Positions 7,372 to 16,163 of a stretch of 64,000 nucleotides of DNA are shown piece by piece. Under the pieces are notes generated by a model that did not search any database, had not been told where the DNA came from, and saw nothing but the letters and a program-made list of their open reading frames with translations. Position 1 is the stretch's first letter. Each line of letters starts with the position of its first letter. Source of the stretch: Desulfatibacillum alkenivorans DSM 16219 (GTDB lineage: Bacteria; Desulfobacterota; Desulfobacteria; Desulfobacterales; Desulfatibacillaceae); contig NZ_FQZU01000029.1 of NCBI RefSeq assembly GCF_900142135.1, forward strand, positions 1 through 64,000, written 5' to 3'. Both the position numbers and the translations under genes were made by a program.

Positions 7372-9141
7372 TCAGAAGGGGGAATCCCGTAACAATCCCA
7401 AATCGGTCCAGCCGCGCAGGCGGTAATACTCCGTGAGCATCTCCCGGAAAAAGTCCCGGGAGAGGACCTGGCCGGATTCAAGAGCCCGGGAGAAAAAGGC
7501 CTTGGGCAGGGTTTCGTGAATCGCGGGGTCCATGCCTTCCCGGAGGTTGAAGCGGCGGACGATGTTTGCGATGTTTTGGGCGATTTGCTGCAGGTTGGTT
7601 TTTTCCGGACTCAGGCCGCAGGTCATGGAGACGATGTCGCCCAGGGCGTCCCAGGGGTAAAGATCCCGGTAGAACCGGCACAGGATCAGGGCGTCAAACA
7701 GGGTGAGCCTGTCTTCAAAGTCGACGTACAACTCTACCTTGCCCTCCAATTCATCCGGTCGGGACATGCCGGAGAGCTCGGCCTTGTAAAAGGTGGACCG
7801 CAAATGGCAAGCGCCTCTTGGCGAAGTGGCGTAAGCCAACCCCATGCCTTTGAGCACGCGGGGATCGTACCCGGCGGGCTCCAGGCCTTTGACGTGGACG
7901 GCCTGGTCCTCCATGCCCCATTCCTTGGCGGCGTGAACGATTCCCTTGGCCAGGAAGTCGCCCGCTCCCTCACGCCGTGCAATTTTCCGCAGAAGGTCGG
8001 CCGCGCCCTGGGCGTCGCCGTAGCGGACGGGCAGTTTGGCGCGGCCTTGCTCCACGGCTTCCATGGTGAAGGCGCACAGGTTGCCGCTGGTGATGGTGTC
8101 CATGCCAAGGGAGTCGCACAAATGGTTCAAAAATGCGATTTCCTCAATGGAGTCGATGGCGCACAAGCCGCCGAAGGCGTAAATGGTTTCGTATTCCGGG
8201 CCTTCTACGGTCAGACCTTTATGGGGGCCGTCCAGCAAGGTTCCGCGCCGGCCGCAGGCCATGAAGCATTTGGCGCAGGCCGCGGGAGTCACCCGGCATT
8301 TTTCGTGCAAGGCTTCGGCGGAAATTTTCTCCCAGTTTTCAAAATAACCTTGCTTCCAGTATCGGGTGGGAAAGGCGCCGGCCTTGTTCAAGACCTGCAC
8401 CATCATGGGCGTGCCTTTGGATTTATAGGCCTGGACCGAGGGGTTTTCCTTGGATTCCGCCGCGTAATCCCTGGAGAAATCCCGAAGCCGGGCCGGGTCC
8501 GCCATGGGCCTCTTGGCGCCGCCCCAAAAGACCATGGCCTTGACTTTCTTGGACCCCATGACCGCTCCGGGGCCTGTCCGGCCAGCGCTGCGCCACTTGT
8601 CGTTTTCAATGACCGCAAACGAAACCAGGTTTTCTCCGGCCGGGCCGATGGCGAGAGCGCCTTTTTTTCCGGCCTTGCCCGCGGCGATTTCAAGGGCTTT
8701 TTCCTCCGTTGAGATGGCGTCCAGGCCCCAGAGGTTCGAAGCATCGTGAAAATGTACGCCGCCCGGCTCGATTTCCAAAACCGTGGGCGCCGCGCACTGG
8801 CCTTGCAGAATGACGGCGTCGTATCCGGCGGCGTCCATGGCCTCGGGAGCGCGGCCGCCGGCATAGGATTCGCTGTAAAATCCGGTCTGGGGGCTTTTGG
8901 TGAAGACTCCGTACCGGCATCCTCCCCAGATCAGGGAGCCGGTCGCGGGTCCGCATGTGAAAATCAGGTTGTTTTCCGGCCCAAGCGGGTCGCAATGAGG
9001 CGGGTTATGCTCGTATAAGAGGTAAGAGCCCAGGCCCTTGCCGCCCAGGCAGGCGGCCAGGACGTCAGGATCGGGCTTTTCAATCCGGAAAGATCGGCTT
9101 TTCAGATCGATAAACAGAATTTTTCCGTGAAAACCGAACAT
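7372..9141 (-). CDS. aor: Aldehyde:ferredoxin oxidoreductase (tungsten/molybdopterin)
   Basis: 589 residues, the normal size. The N-terminal AOR domain starts with GKILFIDL and GGKGLGSYLLYE, then FTCGPATGS and GCRYGVFTKSPQTGF, which contact the bis-pterin cofactor. The [4Fe-4S] ligands are C289-x2-C292-x3-C296 and C488 (DALILC). The family oxidises aldehydes to acids with ferredoxin, or reduces acids in reverse, in the cytoplasm. Its ATG lies two bases after the stop of the MoeA-PBP gene, so translation is probably coupled. Adjacent cofactor-insertion genes suggest dedicated maturation. Substrate is not predictable; the nearby iron-dependent alcohol dehydrogenase could share an aldehyde pool, but that is speculation. 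Confidence 0.92.
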   Translation of the reverse strand: MFGFHGKILFIDLKSRSFRIEKPDPDVLAACLGGKGLGSYLLYEHNPPHCDPLGPENNLIFTCGPATGSLIWGGCRYGVFTKSPQTGFYSESYAGGRAPEAMDAAGYDAVILQGQCAAPTVLEIEPGGVHFHDASNLWGLDAISTEEKALEIAAGKAGKKGALAIGPAGENLVSFAVIENDKWRSAGRTGPGAVMGSKKVKAMVFWGGAKRPMADPARLRDFSRDYAAESKENPSVQAYKSKGTPMMVQVLNKAGAFPTRYWKQGYFENWEKISAEALHEKCRVTPAACAKCFMACGRRGTLLDGPHKGLTVEGPEYETIYAFGGLCAIDSIEEIAFLNHLCDSLGMDTITSGNLCAFTMEAVEQGRAKLPVRYGDAQGAADLLRKIARREGAGDFLAKGIVHAAKEWGMEDQAVHVKGLEPAGYDPRVLKGMGLAYATSPRGACHLRSTFYKAELSGMSRPDELEGKVELYVDFEDRLTLFDALILCRFYRDLYPWDALGDIVSMTCGLSPEKTNLQQIAQNIANIVRRFNLREGMDPAIHETLPKAFFSRALESGQVLSRDFFREMLTEYYRLRGWTDLGLLRDSPF

Positions 9142-9143
9142 GG

Positions 9144-11069
9144 CTACATCAGCACTTCTCCGGTGCGCTCGGTGTGGTAGCCTCCCAGGGCGTCCACCCG
9201 CTTTTTAAACGCATCGGAGCGAATGGTTTCCAGAAGAATGGTGATTTTTTCAGATTCAAAAATGCCTTCGGGAATGATCAAATCGTACTGCTCGGTGATA
9301 ACCGGCACAAAATCCAGCTCCAGGGCTTTGGCGGCGGCGTAAATGCCCATGCCGGCGTCGGCCACTTGGTTCTGAACGGCGGCGGCCACGGCCATGTGGG
9401 TGAACTCGTCGTCTCCGTAGCCGTTAATGCTGGAGGGTTGGACGCCTAATTTGCTCAAGTAGTGGTCCAGAAGCACCCTTGTGCCGGAACCGGCTTGCCG
9501 GTTGATAAACCGCACCCCGTCCCGGCCGAGGTCTTCCACGGATTGGATGTTCTTGGGATTGCCTTTGGCCACCATCAGGCCTTGCTCCCGCATGACCAGG
9601 TGCACCAGCTTGACCGGAATGCCCGCCAGATAGGTTTTAATGTAGCTGATGTTGTATTCCCCGGTTTCCGTGTCCAACAGGTGGGAGCCTGCTATGTGGC
9701 ACATGCCTTTTTTCATGGCCATGAGGCCGCCCATGCTTCCCACATGGCTGGAGGACAGGGACAAATACCCGCCCCGGCTGCGCAGGGCGTCGGCCAGGAG
9801 ATCCAGGGTGTTGTCATGGCTGCCCACGGCCACCAGGGTGTTGTCTATGGTCCGGTTGAACCGGAGAAGTTCGGCCTCCACCGGCTGTCCGGGATGCAGG
9901 CCCTCGTTTTCGTTGGGGATGCGGATGATGCCGTCCGCCTCGGTAAAGCTGGTGATGGACCCGGCGCCCCGGGGCAGGGGGGTGGCGGCCACTCTGTCGC
10001 CCACGCGGCCCAGCTTCACCCGAACCATTTCCTCCAGGCCCAGCTTGGACGGAATCTTCCGGGTGGGCTCCACCATGATTTTTTTGCGTAAAGGTTCAGG
10101 CTGGCCGAGCATATGGCACAGCATGGGGCGGATGAACTCGTCGAACACCACAATGGCGGAAACCGGATACCCAGGCACTCCGACCACGGGCACGTTGTTG
10201 ACGTCGCCCAGAACCACGGGCTTGCCCGGCATGATGGTCACGCCGTGAACCAGCACGTCGCCCAGGTTGTCCACAATATTGGCCGTATGGTCTTCGGACC
10301 CGGCCGAGGAACCCGCCAGCACCAGGACCATGTCGTAATCCTCGGTGGCGCCCCGCTCCACGGCCTGTCGAATGACGAAAAAGTCGTCGTCCAGGCTGGT
10401 GTTTCTAACCCACTTTCCTCCGGCCTGCTCGATCAGCTTGCCGATCACCCAGGAGTTGGTTTCCAGAACCCGGCCGGGCTGCAACTCTTCGGGATAGATT
10501 TTGCGCCAGTCAACCAACTCCGTGCCCGTGGGAATAACCAGCACCTTGGGCTGCTTTTTGACCTTGACTTCAAACACCCCGCCCGTGAGCAAAGCGCCCA
10601 GACAGGTGGGCGTCACCAGATGATTGGTGGGAAAAAGCATTTCCGTGGCTACAATATCCTCACCCACCTTGCGGACGTAATTCCAGGGAACGGCCGCCGC
10701 TTCGATGCGCACCGTGTCATCGTCGATAACCTGGACCTGCTCGATCATGATGACCGCATTGGTCTGGGGCGGAAGCTGATGGCCCGTGTTCACGTAAAAG
10801 GCCTGCTCCCCGACCTTGAGATCCATGGGATTGGTCTCGCTGGCGCCGAATGTGTCCTGGGCCAGAACCGCTATGCCGTCCATGGCCGCCAAATGCGCGT
10901 TGGGCGTGGAAATGCGGGCGAAGGCCGGCTCCGCCAAAACTCTCCCCACGGCGTCTACGGAGGAGATCGTCTCATGCGCCAGTTCGACTTTTTCTGCAAA
11001 ATGGCTTAACCAGATGTTGCGAGCTTCTTCACGGGTTTTCATGTTCAGGTAAACATGGCGTTTGTTCAT
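9144..11069 (-). CDS. MoeA-type molybdenum/tungsten insertase fused to a PBP-like domain
   Basis: 641 residues. Residues 1-410 are a MoeA: MDGIAV, VGED, the MPT-binding core LVLAGSSAGSEDHT and IMPGKPVVLG, VVGVPGYPVSA. Residues about 415-641 are a type-2 periplasmic-binding-protein-like domain without signal peptide (VAVGSHDNTLDLLADAL, then LVMREQGLMVAKGNP, RFINRQAGSGTRVLLDHYL, ADAGMGIYAAAKAL). Such C-terminal domains resemble the ModE/LysR-type sensor-like domain found in some archaeal and anaerobe MoeA proteins, and may sense oxyanion or cofactor. The strong ribosome site cGGAGGcgctc supports the start at 11069. It forms an operon with the second MoeA (55 bases upstream) and AOR (2 bases downstream). 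Confidence 0.9.
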   Translation of the reverse strand: MNKRHVYLNMKTREEARNIWLSHFAEKVELAHETISSVDAVGRVLAEPAFARISTPNAHLAAMDGIAVLAQDTFGASETNPMDLKVGEQAFYVNTGHQLPPQTNAVIMIEQVQVIDDDTVRIEAAAVPWNYVRKVGEDIVATEMLFPTNHLVTPTCLGALLTGGVFEVKVKKQPKVLVIPTGTELVDWRKIYPEELQPGRVLETNSWVIGKLIEQAGGKWVRNTSLDDDFFVIRQAVERGATEDYDMVLVLAGSSAGSEDHTANIVDNLGDVLVHGVTIMPGKPVVLGDVNNVPVVGVPGYPVSAIVVFDEFIRPMLCHMLGQPEPLRKKIMVEPTRKIPSKLGLEEMVRVKLGRVGDRVAATPLPRGAGSITSFTEADGIIRIPNENEGLHPGQPVEAELLRFNRTIDNTLVAVGSHDNTLDLLADALRSRGGYLSLSSSHVGSMGGLMAMKKGMCHIAGSHLLDTETGEYNISYIKTYLAGIPVKLVHLVMREQGLMVAKGNPKNIQSVEDLGRDGVRFINRQAGSGTRVLLDHYLSKLGVQPSSINGYGDDEFTHMAVAAAVQNQVADAGMGIYAAAKALELDFVPVITEQYDLIIPEGIFESEKITILLETIRSDAFKKRVDALGGYHTERTGEVLM

Positions 11070-11124
11070 GAGCGCCTCCGGCCTTTGGGGCCAAAAAAAT
11101 GATAGTGATTAAAAAGCCTTAATC

Positions 11125-12357
11125 TTATTTGTCGAACAGGTCCACGCGAACCATGGATCCCGGGTCCAGCCCTTCTTCGTTCAAATCCACCTGGATGAAT
11201 CCGTCGGCCTCCACCATAGTGCGGATGACTCCGGATTTTCCGAAGATGGGCTCGGCGGTCAGTTCGCCGTCCTTCTCAACCAGGCGAACCCGCACATAAT
11301 CGGTCCTGCCTTGCACGGACGGCACGTTCCGGGCGAGTTTGGCCAGAACGGACCTAACTCCGTCCTCGCCTTCATATCCGGCGATATGATGAATGAAAGG
11401 ACGCACCATGGCGTGAAAAACCACCATGGCCGAGGTCACGTGCCCCGGCAGGCCCCAAACCTGTTTGTCTCCGACTTTCGCCAGAATAGTGGGTTTGCCC
11501 GGGCTGATGGACACCCCGTGCACCAGAATATCCGACTTTTCAAAACCTTCGATCACTTCGATGGTATGATCCCTGGCGCCCACGCTGCTGCCGCCCGAAA
11601 CCAGCAGCATATCGCACTCGTTCAGGGCCTTTTCGCAGGCCTGACGCAAGGCCTGGGGGTCGTCCCCCACAATGCCGTAAGACCGGTATTCGGCCCCGGC
11701 CTGATGGCACAAGCCCCCCAGGGCGTAAGTGTTCATGTCGCGAATTTGCCCCGGCCCGGGCTCTTGATCCGCGGAAACCACCTCGTCTCCCGTGGAGACG
11801 ATTCCCACCACAGGCTTTTTGTATACGGACAGGATCGGCTCCCCGACGGAGGCCGCAACAGCCAGGTCCTGGGGTCTCAAACGAACGCCTTTTTTCAGGA
11901 CGACTTCGTCCTTTTTCACATCGTCGCCCACGTCCAGCACATTGCCCAGGGGGGCCACGCTTTTGTATACCTCGATGGTTTTGTCATCCAGAATTTCCGT
12001 GTGCTCCACCATAACCACGGAGTCCGTCCCTGCAGGGAGCATCCCTCCCGTGGGCATGAGAGCCGCCTGGCCCGGGCCCACGGAAAATTCCGGGGTCGTT
12101 CCCATTTCCACCCGGCCCGCCACTTCCAGCATGGCGGGAATGCCTTCCGAAGCCCCGAATGTGGAGGAGGCGGCCACCGCGTATCCGTCCATGGTGGAAC
12201 GGGCGAAAGCCGGGACGTTATCCTTGCTGACAATGTCTTCGGCCAGAATTCTGCCGCAGGCTTGAAAGACTTCCACCTCTTCCGTCCCGGCCGGGGGGAA
12301 ACTCCCCGCCATGTCCAGGACCTTCCGGATGGAAATTACCTGAAAAAACTCTTTCAT
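11125..12357 (-). CDS. moeA: Molybdopterin molybdenumtransferase MoeA
   Basis: 410 residues, matching stand-alone MoeA. Characteristic segments are ARSTMDGYAV, VGDDVKKDEVVLKKG, STGDEV, LLVSGGSSVGARDHT, SISPGKPTILA and VWGLPGHVTSAMV. MoeA inserts molybdate or tungstate into adenylylated molybdopterin. It differs from the next gene in lacking the PBP-like extension, so the two are paralogues with likely different metal or target roles. The ATG at 12357 has only a weak, distant GGA ribosome site. The gene is first of the moeA, moeA-PBP, aor run. Confidence 0.93.
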   Translation of the reverse strand: MKEFFQVISIRKVLDMAGSFPPAGTEEVEVFQACGRILAEDIVSKDNVPAFARSTMDGYAVAASSTFGASEGIPAMLEVAGRVEMGTTPEFSVGPGQAALMPTGGMLPAGTDSVVMVEHTEILDDKTIEVYKSVAPLGNVLDVGDDVKKDEVVLKKGVRLRPQDLAVAASVGEPILSVYKKPVVGIVSTGDEVVSADQEPGPGQIRDMNTYALGGLCHQAGAEYRSYGIVGDDPQALRQACEKALNECDMLLVSGGSSVGARDHTIEVIEGFEKSDILVHGVSISPGKPTILAKVGDKQVWGLPGHVTSAMVVFHAMVRPFIHHIAGYEGEDGVRSVLAKLARNVPSVQGRTDYVRVRLVEKDGELTAEPIFGKSGVIRTMVEADGFIQVDLNEEGLDPGSMVRVDLFDK

Positions 12358-12425
12358 AAGTGATTTGGGTCATCCTGTCTTAAGCGGATTAGCCGGGCAT
12401 TAAACTCCAATGGCCGGAAATTCGC

Positions 12426-13238
12426 CTATTTTTTGTAATACCTTCGGGCCTCGGGCAAGATCTGTTTTATCTTGGCGATACGCGTGGCGTCCGAAGGGTG
12501 CGTGCTTAAAAACTCCAGGTTGTTGCTGTTTTTGCTGGAAGCGGACATGCGCTGCCAAAAGCCCACGGCCTGCGCGGGATCGTATCCGGCCATGGCCATG
12601 AAAATCAAGCCAAGGCGGTCCGCTTCGGACTCGTGCAGCCGGGAGTAGGGCAGGATCACGCCCACCTGGGATCCCAAGCCGTAGGCCTGCAGCCACAAAG
12701 CCCGGGTTTGAGCGGGTCTGTCATGCAGGGCAAGGTCCAGGGCCATGCCGCCCATCTGGGCCATGAGGGACTGGCTCATGCGCTCGGCGCCGTGATTCGC
12801 CACAACATGGGCGATTTCATGCCCCATGACCACGGCCAGCCCGGTTTCATTCTGCGCCACATCCAGGATGCCCTCATAAACCACCACCTTGCCGCCGGGC
12901 ATGGCCCAGGCGTTCACCTGATCATCGGCGATGAGATTGAATTCCCACTGGAACCCGTTCAGCTGGCTGCTCATGTTCGCCGCCGCAAAATATCTTTCCA
13001 CGGCCCTTTGGATCCGATAGCCGACCCTTTGGACCATTTCGGTTTTTTGCCTGTCCGTGCTGACTTTGTGTTCTTTCAAAAACGCATCGTACTGGGAATA
13101 GCTCATGGACTGCATTTGAGCCGGCGACACAAGGGAAAGCTGGGACCTGCCCGTAATGGGAACCGTGGAGCAGGCGGCCAAGGCCAAACTAAGGCAAAGG
13201 AGCAGGAAGTAGATCACCGATTTTTTCAGAGCTGGCAT
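12426..13238 (-). CDS. M48-family zinc metalloprotease lipoprotein
   Basis: 270 residues. The signal peptide ends in lipobox LAAC (Cys23), so the enzyme is lipid-anchored in the envelope. The zinc motif is H140-E141-IA-H144, and the third ligand lies in ESEADRLG at about 203-210. This is the BepA/LoiP-like M48 peptidase type that degrades or refolds outer-membrane proteins; there is no TPR domain, so it is the short LoiP-like form. The ATG at 13238 follows AAGGAG. It lies 68 bases upstream of moeA on the same strand but is functionally unrelated as far as I can see. Confidence 0.88.
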   Translation of the reverse strand: MPALKKSVIYFLLLCLSLALAACSTVPITGRSQLSLVSPAQMQSMSYSQYDAFLKEHKVSTDRQKTEMVQRVGYRIQRAVERYFAAANMSSQLNGFQWEFNLIADDQVNAWAMPGGKVVVYEGILDVAQNETGLAVVMGHEIAHVVANHGAERMSQSLMAQMGGMALDLALHDRPAQTRALWLQAYGLGSQVGVILPYSRLHESEADRLGLIFMAMAGYDPAQAVGFWQRMSASSKNSNNLEFLSTHPSDATRIAKIKQILPEARRYYKK

Positions 13239-13414
13239 GAAATTTCTCCTTATTTTGCATTGATGCACAAATTATGCAAAAATCATATCACTGTAACCCG
13301 TTAGCATCAAATAATTTTAGGGGTGCAATTGACAAGCCGGAGCTGATCTGCAATTGAGAATTCTTGTCACAATTTAAGCCTTATGTCCACACATAGCAAA
13401 CACGGAGTCCGACC

Positions 13415-14572
13415 ATGAGAAATTTCGACTATCACAATCCCACCAAAGTGGTTTTCGGCAAAGGAACCATCAGCCGCTTGAAAAACCTGGTTCCGCCCCG
13501 GGGAAAGATCATGCTGGTCACCGGCGGAGAATCCATCCGCAAAAACGGGGTGCACGATCAGGTGATGGACGCGTTGAAAAAACGCGAGGTGGTGGAATTT
13601 TCGGGAATCTCCCCCAATCCGGAGTACGACGTCCTGATGCAAGCCGTGGACATGGTTAAAAAGGAAGAGCCTTCCTTTTTGCTGGCAGTGGGCGGAGGCT
13701 CCATCATGGACGGAACCAAGTTCATCGCCGCGGCCAGCAAATACACCGCCGGCGATCCCTGGGAGATTTGCTCCAAGCTGGCCAAGGTGACGGACGCACT
13801 GCCGCTGGGCGTGGTCGTGACCCTGCCCGCCACCGGCTCCGAAACCAATAATATCGGCGTGGTTTCCCGCAAGACCGAAGAAAAAAAGATCGTGTTTCAC
13901 GCGGACAAGCTCTTTCCCAAATTTGCGGTCATGGACCCGGAGGTCACTTTTTCCCTGCCGGACAAGCAGGTGCGCAACGGCGTGGTGGACGCTTTCATCC
14001 ACGTTTTGGAGCAATACCTCACCTATCCGGTCCAGGCCCCGCTCCAGGACAGGCAGGCCGAGGCCGTGCTCCTGACTCTTCTGGAAGTAGGCCCCAAAAC
14101 CCTGGCCCAAAAGCAGGATTACAACGCCCGCGCCGGTTTTATGTGGTGCGCCAACCAAGCGTTGAACGGGCTCTTGAAGTGCGGCGTGCCCACGGATTTC
14201 GCCACGCATCGGATCGGGCACGAGTTGACCGTGCATTACGGCCTGGCCCATGGAGAGGCCATTGCGGTGGTCTTGTGCTGGCTTTTGCGGCATCAAAGGC
14301 AGAACAAGCAGGAAAAGCTCCTCCAATACGCCCGGAGAATATGGATGATAGAGGATAAGGACGAGGAATTGGCCGTAAACCGGGCTATTGCAGAAACCGA
14401 ATGCTTTTTCAACGAAATGGGCATGCCCACCCGACTAACGGATTATGACATCGACCCCGCCGAGGCTGCGGAAACGGTCCGCAAAGGCCTGGAAAGGGAT
14501 CAGGCGAAGCTGGGGGAGCGCGGGTTGATCGGTCCCGTTGAAGCTGCGGACATCGTGCGGGCCAGTGTTTGA
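13415..14572 (+). CDS. Iron-containing alcohol dehydrogenase (YqhD/butanol dehydrogenase type)
   Basis: 385 residues, group III metal-dependent dehydrogenase. GGGSIMDGTK (about residues 93-102) binds the dinucleotide. The metal ligands are the Asp and His of VVDAFIHVLEQ (near 190-200), plus the two histidines in HRIGHELTVHYGLAHGEA (about 267-284). The TGSETNN motif and YqhD-like N-terminus MRNFDYHNPTKVVFGKGT suggest an NADPH-dependent aldehyde reductase/alcohol dehydrogenase. It is cytoplasmic. It is divergent from the M48 gene with a 176-bp shared upstream region. ATG preceded by GGAG. Confidence 0.9.
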   Translation: MRNFDYHNPTKVVFGKGTISRLKNLVPPRGKIMLVTGGESIRKNGVHDQVMDALKKREVVEFSGISPNPEYDVLMQAVDMVKKEEPSFLLAVGGGSIMDGTKFIAAASKYTAGDPWEICSKLAKVTDALPLGVVVTLPATGSETNNIGVVSRKTEEKKIVFHADKLFPKFAVMDPEVTFSLPDKQVRNGVVDAFIHVLEQYLTYPVQAPLQDRQAEAVLLTLLEVGPKTLAQKQDYNARAGFMWCANQALNGLLKCGVPTDFATHRIGHELTVHYGLAHGEAIAVVLCWLLRHQRQNKQEKLLQYARRIWMIEDKDEELAVNRAIAETECFFNEMGMPTRLTDYDIDPAEAAETVRKGLERDQAKLGERGLIGPVEAADIVRASV

Positions 14573-14687
14573 CTTTCATATTGATTTTGTTCAAAATTTC
14601 GCCGCCGACCGAAAAGGGTGGCTTTGTTCCGTCTGGTGATGGTATTCTAATAGGGAAATTAATCTAAAATCAGGAGGGAGATCCATT

Positions 14688-14912
14688 ATGAATTGTATAC
14701 GGGTTCTTGCGGCTTTGTTGCTGATTGGCGCGGCGGCCGGCTGTTCCGGGAACGATGATGAAAAAACGCCTCCTCCCGCCCCGGCGAAAGAGGTGAAAGC
14801 AGCACAGGACATGAAAACAGGCGCCATGAACAAGGCGAACTCCATTTCAAAAAGTTTTGGAGAGCACCAGCAAGCGCAAAAAGACAATATGGATATAATT
14901 CTTGAAGATTAG
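14688..14912 (+). CDS. Small lipoprotein of unknown function
   Basis: 74 residues. The signal peptide MNCIRVLAALLLIGAAAGC has a lipobox (AAGC, Cys19). The mature part is a short proline-rich linker (PPPAPA) followed by a charged helix. No family recognised. It has a strong ribosome site (AGGAGGgagatcc). Short lipoproteins of this shape are often missed; the clean signal and ribosome site make this one credible. Confidence 0.7.
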   Translation: MNCIRVLAALLLIGAAAGCSGNDDEKTPPPAPAKEVKAAQDMKTGAMNKANSISKSFGEHQQAQKDNMDIILED

Positions 14913-15009
14913 CCGGGTTCCGGAAGGCTTCGATCTTTTGCAAAATCGGTTCAATGCCTTCGTTTCTCATAAATATAAGGAGTTTTCAGGCTGTTAAGCC
15001 GAACTAAGC

Positions 15010-15432
15010 ATGATAATAGTAAACGACCGAGTAAGCCTTAACGAAGAGGAGATTGACTACGAGTTCGTCAGGTCTTCAGGCCCCGGCGGACAAAACGTGA
15101 ACAAGGTCAGCACCGCCGTCCAGTTGCGGTTTGACGTCGCCAACAGCCCGTCCCTTCCCGAGGACGTCAGGGCCAGGTTGGAAAAGATTGCATATAACAG
15201 GATTTCGGCGTCAGGCGTCTTGTTGATTGACTCCCGGGGAACCAGGAGCCAGCTGAAAAACAAGGAAGAAGCCCTGGAAAGGCTGGTCCGGCTCATTGAT
15301 CTGGCCTGCCGCAAACCCAAGGTCCGGAAGAAAACCAGGCCGACCCTGGCCTCCAGGCAGCGCCGGCTGGACTCGAAAAAGAAGAGGTCCCGCAAAAAGC
15401 AGTTCCGGGGAAAGGTATCTTCCTGGGATTGA
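15010..15432 (+). CDS. arfB: Alternative ribosome-rescue factor ArfB (peptidyl-tRNA hydrolase)
   Basis: 140 residues, the usual size. The catalytic GGQ lies at 26-28 in RSSGPGGQNVNKVSTAVQLRF, and the C-terminal tail (from about 105, KVRKKTRPTLASRQRRLDSKKKRS in part) is strongly basic, as needed to enter the empty mRNA channel. It releases nascent chains from ribosomes stalled on truncated mRNA. It lacks the decoding domain of RF1/RF2. Start ATG at 15010; the ribosome site is weak. It lies between two lipoprotein genes and is probably not co-functional with them. Confidence 0.93.
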   Translation: MIIVNDRVSLNEEEIDYEFVRSSGPGGQNVNKVSTAVQLRFDVANSPSLPEDVRARLEKIAYNRISASGVLLIDSRGTRSQLKNKEEALERLVRLIDLACRKPKVRKKTRPTLASRQRRLDSKKKRSRKKQFRGKVSSWD

Positions 15433-15460
15433 TCCTTAATATTAACAGGAGTGTGTTGGA

Positions 15461-15904
15461 ATGAAACGTTACATCATTATTCTGGTTCTCGCCGCATTGG
15501 CGGGCCTGGCCGCCTGTTCCGATCAGAAGTCCGCCGAGCAGGCCCCCCCGGCGCCCTTGGCGATTGACTTTGTTCACAATTATAAACAAGGGATGGCCAT
15601 GGCCAAGGAACAGGGCAAGCCCATCATGCTTGTGTTCGAGGCGGATTGGTGCGGCGCATGCCAGGAGTTGAAAAAAAACGTGTTCGCGGACAAAAGCGTG
15701 GGCGAGGCATCCAAAAGGCTCGTCAATATTTCCGTTAACGTGGACAAGGACAAGGAAAGCCCCGGCGAGTATAAGGTGCGCTACATCCCCGCCGTTTTTT
15801 TTCTTAACCCGTCAGGCTCCAGCGCCATGCCCTATCAGGGGCCCCAGACTCCCGAGCATTTCATCAAAATGATGAACGCCTTCGGAGACCGCTTTTCCTC
15901 CTGA
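15461..15904 (+). CDS. Thioredoxin-fold lipoprotein
   Basis: 147 residues. The lipoprotein signal ends LAAC (Cys19); a proline/alanine linker leads into a thioredoxin fold with the redox motif W63-C64-G-A-C67 and the cis-proline region YIPAVFFLNPSG. It probably acts as an envelope disulfide reductase. MsrAB, which needs periplasmic reducing power, is encoded 260 bases downstream and could be a partner; that link is inference. Ribosome site ACAGGAG; a strong terminator follows at 15952. Confidence 0.85.
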   Translation: MKRYIIILVLAALAGLAACSDQKSAEQAPPAPLAIDFVHNYKQGMAMAKEQGKPIMLVFEADWCGACQELKKNVFADKSVGEASKRLVNISVNVDKDKESPGEYKVRYIPAVFFLNPSGSSAMPYQGPQTPEHFIKMMNAFGDRFSS

Positions 15905-15951
15905 CGGATTTTTATCCCATAACCCCTTTCCAACCTTCATGATTTCGCCAA

Positions 15952-15983
15952 GGGCTTTCCCCCAAACCGGGAAAGCCCTTTTT
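15952..15983 (+). terminator. Intrinsic terminator
   Basis: A perfect 10-bp stem gggctttccc (15952-15961) / gggaaagccc (15969-15978) with a seven-base loop and T5. It ends transcription of the thioredoxin-like lipoprotein. Confidence 0.9.
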
Positions 15984-16082
15984 CATTCTCCAGGCTTGCA
16001 AGGTTTATTTCTACAAAACTTAAAAACGCGCTGGTTCCCCCAAGCTCTTTTCCGCCGCCGCTCTTTATTCGTGACAAATAAA

Positions 16083-16097
16083 TGATAATGATTATTT
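16083..16097. promoter_or_regulatory. PerR/Fur-family box upstream of msrAB
   Basis: TGATAATGATTATTT contains the perfect 5-1-5 palindrome ATAATgATTAT (16085-16095). It matches the published PerR consensus TTATAATNATTATAA at 11 of 14 defined positions and also resembles a Fur box (GATAATGAT at 16084-16092). It lies about 67 bases upstream of the msrAB start, a natural place for a peroxide- or iron-responsive repressor. The regulator gene itself is not in the window. Confidence 0.5.
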
Positions 16098-16163
16098 TTA
16101 CCTTGTACGACGGAGCAACATATAAGAAAACTCAGGCAGCCAAACAAAAAAAAGGAGCGGCCC

